Assembly (NCBI GenBank): GCA_944325495.1
Contig: CALVAD010000006.1
Span: 1 to 64,000, forward strand
From: an uncultured Bacteroidales bacterium
Lineage (GTDB): Bacteria; Bacteroidota; Bacteroidia; Bacteroidales; UBA932
Reading direction: 5' to 3'
Length of the DNA: 64,000 nucleotides
The translations under genes and the position numbers were made by a program. Positions 1 to 11,638 of the stretch are shown here, one piece after another; the first letter of the stretch is position 1; each line of letters starts with the position of its first letter. Below the pieces are notes generated by a model, which was not told the origin of the DNA, did no database searches, and saw only the letters and a list, made by a program, of their open reading frames with translations.

Positions 1-267
1 TCCGACCTTCGCGCCGACCTTGGCAGTCCGCAGCTGCCGTTCATCTTCGGCGAACTCGCCCCGTGGCTCAAGGACGCCACGGCAGGGGAGTTCCGGGAGA
101 TGCTGCACGAAGCCGCACGGGTCATACCGTATTCCGCCTGCGTCCCGTCACGGGGGCTGACCCCGCTGCGCGATGAACACGACCCGCATTTCGATGCCGC
201 GAGTCAGGTCATATTCGGCCGCAGATATGCCGAAGCGCTGTTGGAGGTGCTCGGTATGGACGAGTGA
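1..267 (+). CDS. Sialate O-acetylesterase (SASA domain), C-terminal part
   Basis: The window opens inside this gene; 88 codons and the TGA stop are present. The family removes O-acetyl groups from sialic acids or other acetylated glycans and is usually secreted. The support is the C-terminal motif HDPHFDAASQVIFGRRYAEA, which resembles the end of SASA (DUF303) esterases, where an Asp-x-x-His segment supplies the catalytic His and is followed by an LGRRYA-like helix. The N-terminus, the catalytic Ser block and any signal peptide lie upstream of the window. It converges on the beta-galactosidase, which fits a glycan-degradation neighbourhood. Another esterase of the same fold is possible. Confidence 0.75.
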   Translation, partial: SDLRADLGSPQLPFIFGELAPWLKDATAGEFREMLHEAARVIPYSACVPSRGLTPLRDEHDPHFDAASQVIFGRRYAEALLEVLGMDE

Positions 268-313
268 CGCTGCCGCCTTTCCGCACCGGCCGCTGCACCG
301 ACAGCAAAGAAAG

Positions 314-347
314 AGGGACTGACTCGAAATAAGAGTCAGCCCCTTTT
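314..347. terminator. Bidirectional terminator between convergent genes
   Basis: A 12-nt inverted repeat (AGGGACTGACTC and GAGTCAGCCCCT, one mismatch) flanks a GAAATAA loop and runs into CCCCTTTT on the + side, with an A-rich tract on the other side. It lies between the esterase stop and the beta-galactosidase stop, so it probably ends transcription from both directions. Confidence 0.75.
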
Positions 348-373
348 CCATAACCGGACCGGTCCTGTCAGAG

Positions 374-3496
<3,123 letters not shown>

Positions 3497-3591
3497 TTAT
3501 TAATCGGAAAGCACGGACTCCTGAATATAAAAATCACTCTTCCGCAGCTTCCCTTCCGCCCGCCGGAAATGCCGCCCGGACGCATCGTGGC

Positions 3592-3621
3592 TTGCATATA
3601 TCAAAAAGTTGCGTACCTTTA
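3592..3621 (+). promoter_or_regulatory. Promoter of the phosphatidyltransferase/cardiolipin synthase operon
   Basis: TTG at 3592-3594 is followed after 19 bp by TACCTTTA at 3614-3621, matching the Bacteroidetes TTTG-N19-21-TAnnTTTG arrangement. It overlaps the most upstream in-frame start of the next gene (3609), which is why the later ATG at 3651 is preferred. Confidence 0.65.
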
Positions 3622-3650
3622 TTCGTTCAATTGCATCAAAGACGGATACT

Positions 3651-4346
3651 ATGAGCGACATCAAGCAGGCTGAAAGGATACAGACATCGATTCTCAACGC
3701 GGCCGAGAAGAAGGCTCTTGTGTGGCTGGCGAAGCGGCAGCCGAAGTGGATGACCTCCGACATACTGACCGGAATCGGCTTCTTCGGCGCCGTGGTGATA
3801 GCGGCGGGCTACATGCTCACCGGCCGGAACCCCGCCTTCCTCTGGCTGGCTTCGCTGGGGCTTGTGATCAACTGGTACGGCGACTCGCTCGACGGCACCC
3901 TCGCCAGAGTGCGCAACACCCAGAGGCCGATATACGGCTATTATCTCGACCATACCGTCGACGGCATCAACGAGAGCCTTATGTTCATCGGAATAGGCCT
4001 TTCCGGCCTGATGCATCTTTCCGTCTCCCTGGGAATACTCGTACTCTACCTGCTGCTGACGATCAACGTGAGCGTCAACGCCCACCTTAAGAAGGAATTC
4101 CGGCTCACCTATGCCAAGCTCGGCCCCACGGAGTTCCGCATACTCGGCATAATTGCGAACACCCTGCTGTTCTTCATCCGTCCTTTCAGGGAGTTCACGC
4201 TGGACATCAGCGTCTGCGGGAAGGACCTGACCCTTTACTCCCTCGATCTGGTAGGTCTGGCGGTCATTCTGCTCCTGCTGGTGATACATCTTGTGACCAT
4301 CGCGGGCGACGCCCGCTATTATGCGAAGATTGATCCGAAGAAATAG
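3651..4346 (+). CDS. CDP-alcohol phosphatidyltransferase family membrane protein
   Basis: This 231-residue integral membrane enzyme should transfer a phosphatidyl group from a CDP-alcohol to an acceptor alcohol in phospholipid synthesis. The family signature is visible as GDSLDGTLAR followed by GYYLDHTVD, giving the four metal-binding Asp residues (about D78, D81, D100, D104 from the chosen start). About six hydrophobic segments follow. The start is taken at MSDIKQ because the promoter lies over the alternative upstream start. The stop is 6 nt before a cardiolipin-synthase-like gene, so the two form a phospholipid operon. The acceptor (glycerol phosphate, inositol or other) is not decided by the sequence. 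Confidence 0.85.
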   Translation: MSDIKQAERIQTSILNAAEKKALVWLAKRQPKWMTSDILTGIGFFGAVVIAAGYMLTGRNPAFLWLASLGLVINWYGDSLDGTLARVRNTQRPIYGYYLDHTVDGINESLMFIGIGLSGLMHLSVSLGILVLYLLLTINVSVNAHLKKEFRLTYAKLGPTEFRILGIIANTLLFFIRPFREFTLDISVCGKDLTLYSLDLVGLAVILLLLVIHLVTIAGDARYYAKIDPKK

Positions 4347-4352
4347 CGGCGG

Positions 4353-5759
4353 ATGCCTCTCTGGCTCAACATAGTGATCGTCATCGCGGTCCTCAGCATA
4401 GTGACCATGGTCATCGCCGAAAACCGCCATCCCGTGCGCACTCTTGCATGGATAGTGGTCCTCGTCTGTCTGCCGGGCCTCGGGCTCGTGCTCTATTTTT
4501 TCTTCGGCAGGGACAACCGCGGCAGGCGCCTGATTTCCGACGACGACCTCACGCTCCTGAAATCGATGACAGAGGAGCAGTGCCGCGAATGCGTCTGCCG
4601 CCGTCTGCCGGCGGAGAACGACGATCTCATCAAGCTGCTGTGGCGCACCAACCGCGCATATCCGCTGGAAGGCAACGCCGTGCGCGTCTACACCGATTTC
4701 GACGCCATGTTCTCCGACCTGCTTGCGGATCTCGAGCGTGCCGAGGATCATATCCATTTCGAATTCTTCAAGGTCGAGGATGACCCCGTCGGGCGTAAGA
4801 TCGAGGACGTTCTCGTCCGCAAGGCGCAGGCCGGGCTGGAAGTCAGGCTGCAATACGACGATGCGGCGAATCTCGGCCGGAAGCGCTTTTTCCGCCGCAT
4901 GGAGAGGGGCGGCGTGCTGGTGCAGCCGTTCATCAAGGTGGAGATCCCCTTCCTTTCGAGCAACACCAACTACCGCAACCACCGCAAGGTGGTGGTCATA
5001 GACGGCAAGGTGGGCTATCTCGGCGGCATGAACATCGCCGAGAGATATTCCACCGGCATACGCGGCGGCCGCTGGCGGGACACCCACATGCGCGTCGAAG
5101 GCCCCGCCGTCTCCGAACTGCAGACGAGCTTCCTGACCGACTGGCAGTTCTCGTCCAAGGAGCTGCTTGCCTCGCGGCGCTATTATCCGCGGCTCGGTCC
5201 GTGCGGCGGGGTGCTCATGCAGGTGGCGACCGCCGGCCCCATGGACGAATGGCATGTGATCATGCAGGGTCTCGTAAGGATGATTTCCAGCAGCAGCCGG
5301 TACATCTACATCCAGTCCCCGTATCTTATTCCCACGGATTCGGTGCTGGAGGCGCTGCGCAACGCCGCGCTCGCGGGCGTGGACGTTAGGATAATGATTC
5401 CGTACCGCGGCGACAGGGGAGTCACGGTGCCTCTCGCCTCCCGTTCGTATGTGAAGGAGGTGATCGCCGCCGGCGTCAAGGTCTTCTTCTATCCGAGCGG
5501 CTACATGCATTCCAAGGCGGTGGTCTCCGACGACCGCGTGGCCACCATAGGCTCGACCAACATGGATGTGCGCAGCTATGAGCAGGACTTCGAGATCAAC
5601 GCCTTCATCTACGACAGGGAGGTGGCCCTTGAACTGCGTGACGCCTTTCTCGAAGACCAGAGGACATGTTGGCAGGCCGAGCCCGACAAATGGTCGCGCA
5701 GGCCGCTGCATGTGCGTTTCGCGGAGTCGCTGGCGCGGCTGCTGTCGCCGTTGCTGTAG
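4353..5759 (+). CDS. cls: Cardiolipin synthase (two-HKD phospholipase D family)
   Basis: This 468-residue inner-membrane enzyme should join phosphatidylglycerol molecules, or a related pair of phospholipids, into cardiolipin. It has two N-terminal transmembrane helices (about 4-22 and 30-51) and two PLD catalytic motifs: HRKVVVIDGKVGYLGGMN (H210, K212, D217) and HSKAVVSDDRVATIGSTNMD (H386, K388, D393). Length and layout match bacterial ClsA-type enzymes. It follows the phosphatidyltransferase gene by 6 nt and is almost certainly cotranscribed with it. Confidence 0.92.
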   Translation: MPLWLNIVIVIAVLSIVTMVIAENRHPVRTLAWIVVLVCLPGLGLVLYFFFGRDNRGRRLISDDDLTLLKSMTEEQCRECVCRRLPAENDDLIKLLWRTNRAYPLEGNAVRVYTDFDAMFSDLLADLERAEDHIHFEFFKVEDDPVGRKIEDVLVRKAQAGLEVRLQYDDAANLGRKRFFRRMERGGVLVQPFIKVEIPFLSSNTNYRNHRKVVVIDGKVGYLGGMNIAERYSTGIRGGRWRDTHMRVEGPAVSELQTSFLTDWQFSSKELLASRRYYPRLGPCGGVLMQVATAGPMDEWHVIMQGLVRMISSSSRYIYIQSPYLIPTDSVLEALRNAALAGVDVRIMIPYRGDRGVTVPLASRSYVKEVIAAGVKVFFYPSGYMHSKAVVSDDRVATIGSTNMDVRSYEQDFEINAFIYDREVALELRDAFLEDQRTCWQAEPDKWSRRPLHVRFAESLARLLSPLL

Positions 5760-5799
5760 AACGGCGGCGGGCCGCCATGATGCTGCGGATAAATTTTCA

Positions 5800-5807
5800 T
5801 AACTTTG
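5800..5807 (+). promoter_or_regulatory. -7 element for the BACON lipoprotein gene
   Basis: TAACTTTG is an exact TAnnTTTG match, 18 bp before the ATG at 5826. It overlaps the more upstream in-frame start (5805) and therefore excludes it. No good -33 TTTG was found. Confidence 0.55.
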
Positions 5808-5825
5808 CCGAAAATCGATATTGTC

Positions 5826-6947
5826 ATGAAAAGGATATCATTGTTTGCCGCGGCGGCGCTGGCCATGCTTTCGCTCTGCTGCTGCCAGGAGAAGCCGGAC
5901 CGGGGCGCGGAACCGGTCATCAGGCTTGGCTTCGACGGAGACCTGCGCCTGCCCGCGGAAGGCGGCGAGGAGTCTTTCGGCTACAGCATCGAGTCCCCCG
6001 CCCGGGACGGAGAGCTGCAGGTGTCCGCGCCGGACGCGGACTGGATAGGGGATTTCGCCGTTGAGGACGGCGGCCGCGTGAAATTCCGCGTCGACCCTAA
6101 CGGAACCGCAGAGTCCCGCGAGACCGCTGTCCGGCTGGAATATGTCTACGGCGGCGGCAGCGTAGGATGCAGCTTCACTGCCGTTCAGGAGGCCTCCGGC
6201 GGAGAATGGACGGGGCCGGTGCCCGACGTCATATGTCCCGACCAGCTGGTGCCGGCCGAGGGCGGCCAGTTCGTCGTATACTACTATGTCAATGACGCCG
6301 CGGAGGACGGGGTCGTAAGTTTCAGCCACGAGGACTGCTCCTGGGCCAGCGATTTCCTGCTCGACGAAACCGAGATGAGGTTGAGCTTCACCGCGGAGCC
6401 CAACGGCGGCGCCAGGCGCGAGTTCCGCTTCACCCTGACCTATACCTATGGCGGCGGCCGTTTCAAGGACGAGATTGAAGTCTCCGTGACGCAGCTCGCA
6501 TCGGCGTCGGAGGCTCCGGACAAGGAAAGGGAGATGTCATACGCCATGGGTACCTACAACGGGACGGACATGACGTACACGAGCGTCCACGAATATCATA
6601 TCTATATGTCCAACAAGCCTTTCGACGTTCCTGACGAATATGCCTCCGCGAGCGCAAGCTACGACGTCGACCTGTTCGGCGTGGCGCCCGCCGATCCCGT
6701 GACCATGCTCCCCGCGGCCGGAGAATACGAATACGGAGTGACCTATATGAAGGACACGTTCTCGCTTTATTTCCATGACATCTTCGGCGAATGGCATTCA
6801 TTCATCGGCGGCACCCTCGTCCTCGACTACGATGCCGACGGGAACATGCTGCTGGACATTACGGCTACCGACGAAACCGGCGAAGTGCACAAGGTCACGT
6901 TCGCCGGTCCCGTCGGATTCGAGGATATCAGAGATTCGGAGGATTAG
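5826..6947 (+). CDS. BACON-repeat lipoprotein of unknown function
   Basis: A 373-residue exported lipoprotein. The start is MKRISLFAAAALAMLSLCCC, with the lipobox Cys among CCC at about 18-20. Two successive beta-sandwich modules (about 30-130 and 140-235) resemble BACON domains: each ends in a YGGG-type strand followed by VxVTQLAS-like or TAVQEAS-like sequence. A C-terminal domain (about 240-373), rich in Tyr and Asp, matches nothing I can name. BACON modules often accompany surface glycan or mucin binding in Bacteroidetes, but no catalytic motif is visible. Its TAG stop overlaps the stop of the convergent barrel gene (TTAG). Confidence 0.75.
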   Translation: MKRISLFAAAALAMLSLCCCQEKPDRGAEPVIRLGFDGDLRLPAEGGEESFGYSIESPARDGELQVSAPDADWIGDFAVEDGGRVKFRVDPNGTAESRETAVRLEYVYGGGSVGCSFTAVQEASGGEWTGPVPDVICPDQLVPAEGGQFVVYYYVNDAAEDGVVSFSHEDCSWASDFLLDETEMRLSFTAEPNGGARREFRFTLTYTYGGGRFKDEIEVSVTQLASASEAPDKEREMSYAMGTYNGTDMTYTSVHEYHIYMSNKPFDVPDEYASASASYDVDLFGVAPADPVTMLPAAGEYEYGVTYMKDTFSLYFHDIFGEWHSFIGGTLVLDYDADGNMLLDITATDETGEVHKVTFAGPVGFEDIRDSED

Positions 6948-7555
6948 AAGCTGAAGGAGACGTAGGCTCTGAGGCCGTCCGTTTTCAGCGGGGAAGTGCC
7001 GCCTTCAAGGAAGTCGTTCATCTCTCCGCTCCCGCTTCTATATTCGCAGCCGAGCCCGATGAAGCCGTAGGAGACCCTGCCTCCCGCGACTATGTATCCC
7101 ATGTATCCTCCCAGTATGGTTCCGTCACCGGTGTTGAAGCTGGCCGAGAAAGTGGGGGCGTAGCGGCAGTAGAGCGCGACGTTCAGCTTGTCCACGGGAT
7201 TGAAGGTCAGTGAAAGTCCTGCCTGCACCCCTATCTCCGCCTGATGCAGAGGACTCTCGACGAGGCCTGCTTCCTCGTCGAGGACCATGGTCGTGAAGCT
7301 GTTGTAGCTGAGGTCCATCCAGGTAGCGTCGATTCCGATCTTCATGAGACCGGCGATCGGCTTCTTGTGCAGGAAATAGGTTCTTGTAGTGGAGAAAGCG
7401 GCTCCGAAATTGTTTTTCAGGGACAGGTCTCCGGAACTCATTTCCATGGAGGAGTAGCTGATGACCCTGTGCTTTCCGCGGAAATACCCGTCGTCGGCAC
7501 TTGCGCTGGCGGCTATGAAGCAGGCCAGGACGGTCAGAATCAAGAATTTTTTCAT
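6944..7555 (-). CDS. Small outer-membrane beta-barrel protein
   Basis: A 203-residue exported protein. The start MKKFLILTVL gives a Sec signal peptide cleaved near ASA|DDG; the longer upstream reading frame runs through the promoter and is not used. The mature part alternates hydrophobic and polar residues in short strands with Gly/Tyr turns, and it ends in an aromatic residue (YVSFSF), as outer-membrane barrels do. About 8-10 strands are likely. The substrate or role is unknown. The stop overlaps the stop of the convergent BACON gene. Confidence 0.7.
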   Translation of the reverse strand: MKKFLILTVLACFIAASASADDGYFRGKHRVISYSSMEMSSGDLSLKNNFGAAFSTTRTYFLHKKPIAGLMKIGIDATWMDLSYNSFTTMVLDEEAGLVESPLHQAEIGVQAGLSLTFNPVDKLNVALYCRYAPTFSASFNTGDGTILGGYMGYIVAGGRVSYGFIGLGCEYRSGSGEMNDFLEGGTSPLKTDGLRAYVSFSF

Positions 7556-7574
7556 TTGAAGAGTTTTTTTTGTT

Positions 7575-8270
7575 TTACTGCCTCTGCGAGGCGGCGCCAA
7601 AGTTAGCAATTTTTCGGGAAATCTCCGGAGCAATGCCGTCCTGTATGCCCAGCGCGGACGCGACGGCCAGGACGGTTCTGCGGTTGATCTCCATGTCCGC
7701 TCCTGAGCCTCCGCTCTCCGGCGTGATGCCGCCGCAGATGTCGGCGCCGATGATTCCGTGGCCGCCGCGGCGTGAACGGAGGCCGGAGAGTATCGTCGCC
7801 AGTTCCTCCAGGCTCATGTCCCCCTGGTCCCAGCCGGTGCGCGCATGGTCCCGGGAAAGCACGTCGATGTCGACGGACAGATAGAGCGGCAGGCCGTCAT
7901 CCGGCCACGCGCCGTCATGGTCAGTGGGGCGGCGGATCCAGCGGAAGTCGCGCAGCATCGGAAGCTGTCGTGCGCGCGCCGCCCAGTTCCCGCAGCTCAG
8001 AAGCTCCTGTCCGAACGCGCCGCTCTGGTCGTCCGGGTGGTTGTCTATCAGGAGCAGCGCGAACGGCCGGTCTATCCTTTCGAGCCAGAACAGCGTCTGA
8101 TAGTGGTAGTCGCCCGTGCCTATGTAGTGCACGGCTTCGAGGGGCAGGGCGGAGATGCGCTTTCTCATCTCGGCGCCGGCCTCGCCGGAGCAGTAGCAGC
8201 AGCTGCCCTCAAGTCCGGAGAAATCCGAAAGAACCAGTTCCATAAACATGGCGGCCGTTTGAATTTTCAT
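7575..8270 (-). CDS. Ureohydrolase (arginase/agmatinase/formiminoglutamase) family protein
   Basis: A 231-residue protein related to binuclear manganese ureohydrolases, which cleave guanidino or formimino compounds. Metal-site motifs are visible: GTGDYHYQT (about 51-59, equivalent to GGDHSxT), LLIDNHPDD (D76, H78, D80) and SVDIDVLSRDHA (D134, D136). It is shorter than classic arginases (about 300 residues), and the SxDxDxxDP block is altered, so the substrate is uncertain. It contains an unusual Cys-rich patch (SCCYCSG) near residue 25. The ATG at 8270 is used; an in-frame TTG sits just before it. Its 3' end overlaps the upstream region of the barrel gene below it. Confidence 0.75.
   Translation of the reverse strand: MKIQTAAMFMELVLSDFSGLEGSCCYCSGEAGAEMRKRISALPLEAVHYIGTGDYHYQTLFWLERIDRPFALLLIDNHPDDQSGAFGQELLSCGNWAARARQLPMLRDFRWIRRPTDHDGAWPDDGLPLYLSVDIDVLSRDHARTGWDQGDMSLEELATILSGLRSRRGGHGIIGADICGGITPESGGSGADMEINRRTVLAVASALGIQDGIAPEISRKIANFGAASQRQ
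7598..7605 (-). promoter_or_regulatory. -7 element for the small barrel gene
   Basis: On the minus strand this reads TAACTTTG, an exact TAnnTTTG match, 42 bp upstream of the ATG at 7555 and inside the 3' end of the ureohydrolase gene. The same ATTGCTAACTTTG context recurs before the SLC13 gene at 58206. Confidence 0.55.
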
Positions 8271-8323
8271 CAAAAATGCACATTTCTTTTGAAACCATAA
8301 GGATTTTTCAGAAATTTTATTCG

Positions 8324-8331
8324 TATATTTG
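8324..8331 (+). promoter_or_regulatory. -7 element of the hypothetical gene/glycine-cleavage operon
   Basis: TATATTTG is an exact TAnnTTTG match, 22 bp upstream of the ATG at 8354. Only T-rich sequence occupies the -33 position. It rules out the in-frame ATG at 8276. It is the only promoter seen upstream of the tightly packed gcv genes, so it probably drives them too. Confidence 0.6.
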
Positions 8332-8353
8332 TATAATTAGCGGAGAATACGAG

Positions 8354-8821
8354 ATGCAATCTGACGGACAATTCGAACTCGACCCTGAAAAGGTCTACAC
8401 ATCTATGGATGAACTTACGCTCGACACCGACGAAGGCCCCAGGACATTGAAAATGGGGGTCTGGATCAATGTCGATCCGGTGCGCATACATAGGATGATA
8501 GTCCGCGACAAGGTCCTTCAGGTGGATGTTCTCGAAGTTCTCAACCCGCTCGTCAGCAAGCTCCGCAGAGCCGATCCCGAGTATTACAAGAGATTCATGG
8601 GGCTCAGGCTCGTCATAGACTATCCCGGATACAGCACCGGCATCCTTGCCAAGATACCGTTCGAGAACGACCCGGTCGGGTTCTACAAATGGTGGCGCAA
8701 GGGCAAGCATGAGGACAAGGTATATCTGTCGCTCGGCAACAGGATCCGTCTTTTCCAGAAAGTCGCCATGATGGAGCCGCGGATGATACTCAAGAAAGAT
8801 CTTGAAATCCTTAATCAATAA
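8354..8821 (+). CDS. Conserved-looking protein of unknown function upstream of gcvT
   Basis: A 155-residue, probably cytosolic protein with no signal peptide or membrane segment. It has a mixed alpha/beta pattern: Asp/Glu-rich N-terminus, strand-like GVWINVDPVRIHRMIV, a central helix LVSKLRRADPEYYKRFMGLR, and a basic C-terminal helix. I do not recognise the family and no catalytic motif stands out. It lies 10 nt before gcvT with no terminator between, so it is probably the first gene of the glycine-cleavage transcript. The start was chosen because the promoter lies after the upstream ATG. Confidence 0.65.
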   Translation: MQSDGQFELDPEKVYTSMDELTLDTDEGPRTLKMGVWINVDPVRIHRMIVRDKVLQVDVLEVLNPLVSKLRRADPEYYKRFMGLRLVIDYPGYSTGILAKIPFENDPVGFYKWWRKGKHEDKVYLSLGNRIRLFQKVAMMEPRMILKKDLEILNQ

Positions 8822-8831
8822 GCGCCAAGCG

Positions 8832-9938
8832 ATGGAAGAACAGTTAAAGCAGACTTGTCTTCACGACCTGCATCTCGGGTTGGGGGCAAAGATGAGTCCG
8901 TTCGCGGGCTATGACATGCCCATACAGTACAGCGGAATAATCGACGAGCACAACGCGGTGCGCAATCACGCCGGAGTCTTCGATGTGTCCCACATGGGGG
9001 AGATATTCATTTCCGGAGAGGACGCGGAGAGATTCGTGAACCATATATTCACCAACGACGTGAGCGGACTGGAGCCCGGAAAGATACTCTACGGCATGAT
9101 GCTCTACGAGGACGGCGGGACCGTGGACGACCTGCTGGTCTACAAGGAGTTCGAGCCCCGGCGCTATCTGCTCGTGGTCAACGCCTCGAACATCGGCAAG
9201 GACTACGCCTGGATAAAGATGCAGGCCTGCCGCTGGAAGGTCGAGGTCGACAACCAGTCCGACATCTGGGGGCAGATCGCGGTCCAGGGACCCGAAGCCG
9301 AGAAGACGGTGACAGAAGTGCTCGGCTTCTCCGGAGCCTCTGACCTTAAGTTCTATGAATTCTGCAATCACGCCGCCGCGGACGGAAGCCGCGTCATCCT
9401 GAGCCGCACCGGCTATACGGGCGAGGACGGCTTCGAGATATATGCGTCCCCCGAGCTCATACGCGCTTACTGGAAGTCGCTCATGGCCGCCGGCGTGAAG
9501 CCCTGCGGGCTCGGATGCCGCGACACCCTGCGTTTCGAGGCCGGACTGCCGCTCTACGGCGACGAACTCAGCGCGGAGATATCTCCCGTGATGGCCGGGC
9601 TGTCGATGTTCTGCAAGTTCGACAAGCCGGAGTTCATCGGAAAGGAGGCCATCGCCGCCCAGAAGGCGGAAGGCGCCCCGCGGCGCATCGTGGGCATCGA
9701 GCTTCAGGACAGCGCAGTGCCCCGCGCGGGCTATCCCGTGGAGCTTGAGGACGGGACCGAGGTCGGACACGTGACCACGGGCTATCATTCCATAACTCTC
9801 GGCAGAAGCCTTTGCTTCGCGCTGGTCGACAGCGGGCATGCCGCCCTCGGGACTCCGCTTTTCATCCGCATACGCAGGCGCGTGTTCCCCGGCACCGTGG
9901 TGAAAAAGAGATTTTATCAAACAAATTATAAGAAGTAA
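8832..9938 (+). CDS. gcvT: Glycine cleavage system T protein (aminomethyltransferase)
   Basis: This 368-residue cytosolic enzyme should take the aminomethyl group from the lipoyl arm of GcvH, release ammonia and form 5,10-methylene-tetrahydrofolate. Family motifs include the N-terminal GAKMSPFAGYDMPIQYSGI block, HMGEIFISG, LSRTGYTGEDGFEIY and GLGCRDTLRFEAGLPLYGDE near residue 230, and the C-terminal VGHVTTGYHS barrel. Length is typical. The ATG at 8832 (MEEQLKQTCLHDLH) matches the usual N-terminus. Its TAA stop shares one base with the gcvH start, indicating translational coupling. Confidence 0.96.
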   Translation: MEEQLKQTCLHDLHLGLGAKMSPFAGYDMPIQYSGIIDEHNAVRNHAGVFDVSHMGEIFISGEDAERFVNHIFTNDVSGLEPGKILYGMMLYEDGGTVDDLLVYKEFEPRRYLLVVNASNIGKDYAWIKMQACRWKVEVDNQSDIWGQIAVQGPEAEKTVTEVLGFSGASDLKFYEFCNHAAADGSRVILSRTGYTGEDGFEIYASPELIRAYWKSLMAAGVKPCGLGCRDTLRFEAGLPLYGDELSAEISPVMAGLSMFCKFDKPEFIGKEAIAAQKAEGAPRRIVGIELQDSAVPRAGYPVELEDGTEVGHVTTGYHSITLGRSLCFALVDSGHAALGTPLFIRIRRRVFPGTVVKKRFYQTNYKK

Positions 9939-10315
9939 TGAGCAAGATAGTTGACGGACTCCTGTACAGCGAGTCCCACGAATGGGTTAAAGTCGATGGC
10001 AACGTGGCTATCGTGGGCATTTCGGACTATGCGCAGAGCGAACTCGGCGACATCACCTACGTGGACATGCCCGAACCTGACGACGAGTTCAAGGCCGGCG
10101 ACGATTTCGGGGCGGTCGAGAGCGTGAAGACTTCCGGCGAGATCATAGCTCCCGTATCCGGAAAGGTGGTTGCGTGCAACACCGAGCTTGCGGAGCATCC
10201 GGAACTCATCAACGAGGACGCATATTCCGCCTGGATAGTGAAGATAGAGATGAGCGACAGATCCGAGCTCGACTCGCTGCTCAACGCTTCGGCATACGCA
10301 AAGCTCCTGGGCTGA
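9938..10315 (+). CDS. gcvH: Glycine cleavage system H protein
   Basis: A 125-residue lipoyl carrier protein that shuttles the methylamine group between GcvP, GcvT and the lipoamide dehydrogenase. The lipoylated Lys is K64 in GAVESVKTSGEI. The HEWVKVDGNVAIVGISDYAQ block near the N-terminus and LGDITYVDMPEPD are characteristic of GcvH. Length matches the family (about 125-130). It overlaps gcvT by one base and lies 12 nt before gcvPA. Confidence 0.97.
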   Translation: MSKIVDGLLYSESHEWVKVDGNVAIVGISDYAQSELGDITYVDMPEPDDEFKAGDDFGAVESVKTSGEIIAPVSGKVVACNTELAEHPELINEDAYSAWIVKIEMSDRSELDSLLNASAYAKLLG

Positions 10316-10327
10316 CATTCCGCTGAT

Positions 10328-11638
10328 ATGGGAACATTCTGCTATTTCCCCCATACCGAGGAGGACATAGCCCGCATGCTCGAAAGGATAGGGGTGAAGT
10401 CGCTCGACGACCTCTATTCCGACGTGCCGGCGGACTTCATATACAAGGGGGAGTACGACCTCCCGTCCGCGATGAGCGAGCAGGAAGTGCGCGACCATTT
10501 CGCGCGTCTCGCTTCGATGAACCGGAAGCTCAAGGTCTTCGTGGGGCAGGGCGCATACGACCACTGCACGCCTTCAGCGATACCTTATCTGACATCCCGC
10601 AGCGAATTCCTCACCGCATATACGCCCTACCAGTGCGAAATATCGCAGGGGACTCTGCGCTATATCTTCGAATGGCAGACCATGATATGCCGCCTGACCG
10701 GACTTGACTGCTCCAACGCCTCTATGTACGACGGGCCAACCGCCGCCGCGGAGGCGATGAGGATGTGCGTCGCATGCACCAGGAAGCGCAATACCGTGCT
10801 GCTTTCGGCCGGACTGCTTCCGCATGTCATAGCCACCGTGCGCAGCTACGCGAAATACGAGGGCACGCAGATAATCGTGAGCGATGATCTTGCGGGCGGC
10901 ATTTCCGCGCATGCTTCCGACCTTGCGGGCGTCATCGTGCCTTCGATTGACCGCGACGGCATTATCCGCGACCTCGAAGGGCTCGCGGAGCAGGTCCACG
11001 CCGCCGGGGCGCTGCTGGTCGAATATTGTGACCCCTCCGCTCTCGGAGTATTGAAGACGCCCGCGGAATGGGGCGCGGACATCGCAGTGGGCGACGGACA
11101 GCCACTCGGCATTCCGCTCAATTTCGGCGGACCCTATGTGGGCTTCATGGCATGCCGGAAGGACTACATGCGCAAGTTGCCAGGCCGTATCGTCGGACAG
11201 ACCGAGGATGCCGCCGGCCGCCGCTGCTTCGTGCTGACGCTCCAGGCCCGCGAGCAGCACATACGCCGCGAGAAGGCGACTTCGAACATCTGCTCGAACC
11301 AGTCGCTGATGGCTCTGTGGTGCACGATATACCTGTCGCTCATGGGCCCCGAAGGTCTGAGGCGGGTCAACGGACTCTGCTGGGAGAGGTCCCACTACCT
11401 GCATGACGAACTCCTGAAGACCGGCCTTTTCGACGAGGTGCACGAAGGCGAATTCCTCAAGGAGTTCGTGCTGAAGCCGCATATCCCTGCGGAAAGGCTC
11501 ATGCACGCCCTGCTCGACGCCGGCTATTTCGCCGCGCTTCCGACGGCGGAGGGGAACGTGAGCTTCTGCGTGACCGAGAAGCACGGGAAGGATGAAATCG
11601 ACGGACTTGTAAAAACAGTGAGGGAGCTTGCGAGATGA
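10328..11638 (+). CDS. gcvPA: Glycine dehydrogenase (decarboxylating) subunit 1
   Basis: A 436-residue N-terminal half of the split P protein, which decarboxylates glycine and loads the aminomethyl group onto lipoyl-GcvH. It shows CYFPHTEEDIARML at the start, YTPYQCEISQGTLR, SMYDGPTAAAEAMRM and the FGGPYVGFMACR segment. In the two-subunit form the PLP lysine is in subunit 2, so none is expected here. The gene overlaps gcvPB by 4 nt (ATGA), consistent with coupled translation of an alpha2beta2-type enzyme. Confidence 0.96.
   Translation: MGTFCYFPHTEEDIARMLERIGVKSLDDLYSDVPADFIYKGEYDLPSAMSEQEVRDHFARLASMNRKLKVFVGQGAYDHCTPSAIPYLTSRSEFLTAYTPYQCEISQGTLRYIFEWQTMICRLTGLDCSNASMYDGPTAAAEAMRMCVACTRKRNTVLLSAGLLPHVIATVRSYAKYEGTQIIVSDDLAGGISAHASDLAGVIVPSIDRDGIIRDLEGLAEQVHAAGALLVEYCDPSALGVLKTPAEWGADIAVGDGQPLGIPLNFGGPYVGFMACRKDYMRKLPGRIVGQTEDAAGRRCFVLTLQAREQHIRREKATSNICSNQSLMALWCTIYLSLMGPEGLRRVNGLCWERSHYLHDELLKTGLFDEVHEGEFLKEFVLKPHIPAERLMHALLDAGYFAALPTAEGNVSFCVTEKHGKDEIDGLVKTVRELAR

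Noticed and set aside
3636-5711. A 691-codon minus-strand frame over the two phospholipid genes
   Set aside because: It is antisense to two genes with clear catalytic motifs, has no recognisable domain and is rich in His/Asp/Glu as expected for a shadow.
8822-8831. Glycine riboswitch before gcvT
   Set aside because: Only 10 bp separate gcvT from the gene before it, leaving no room for an aptamer.
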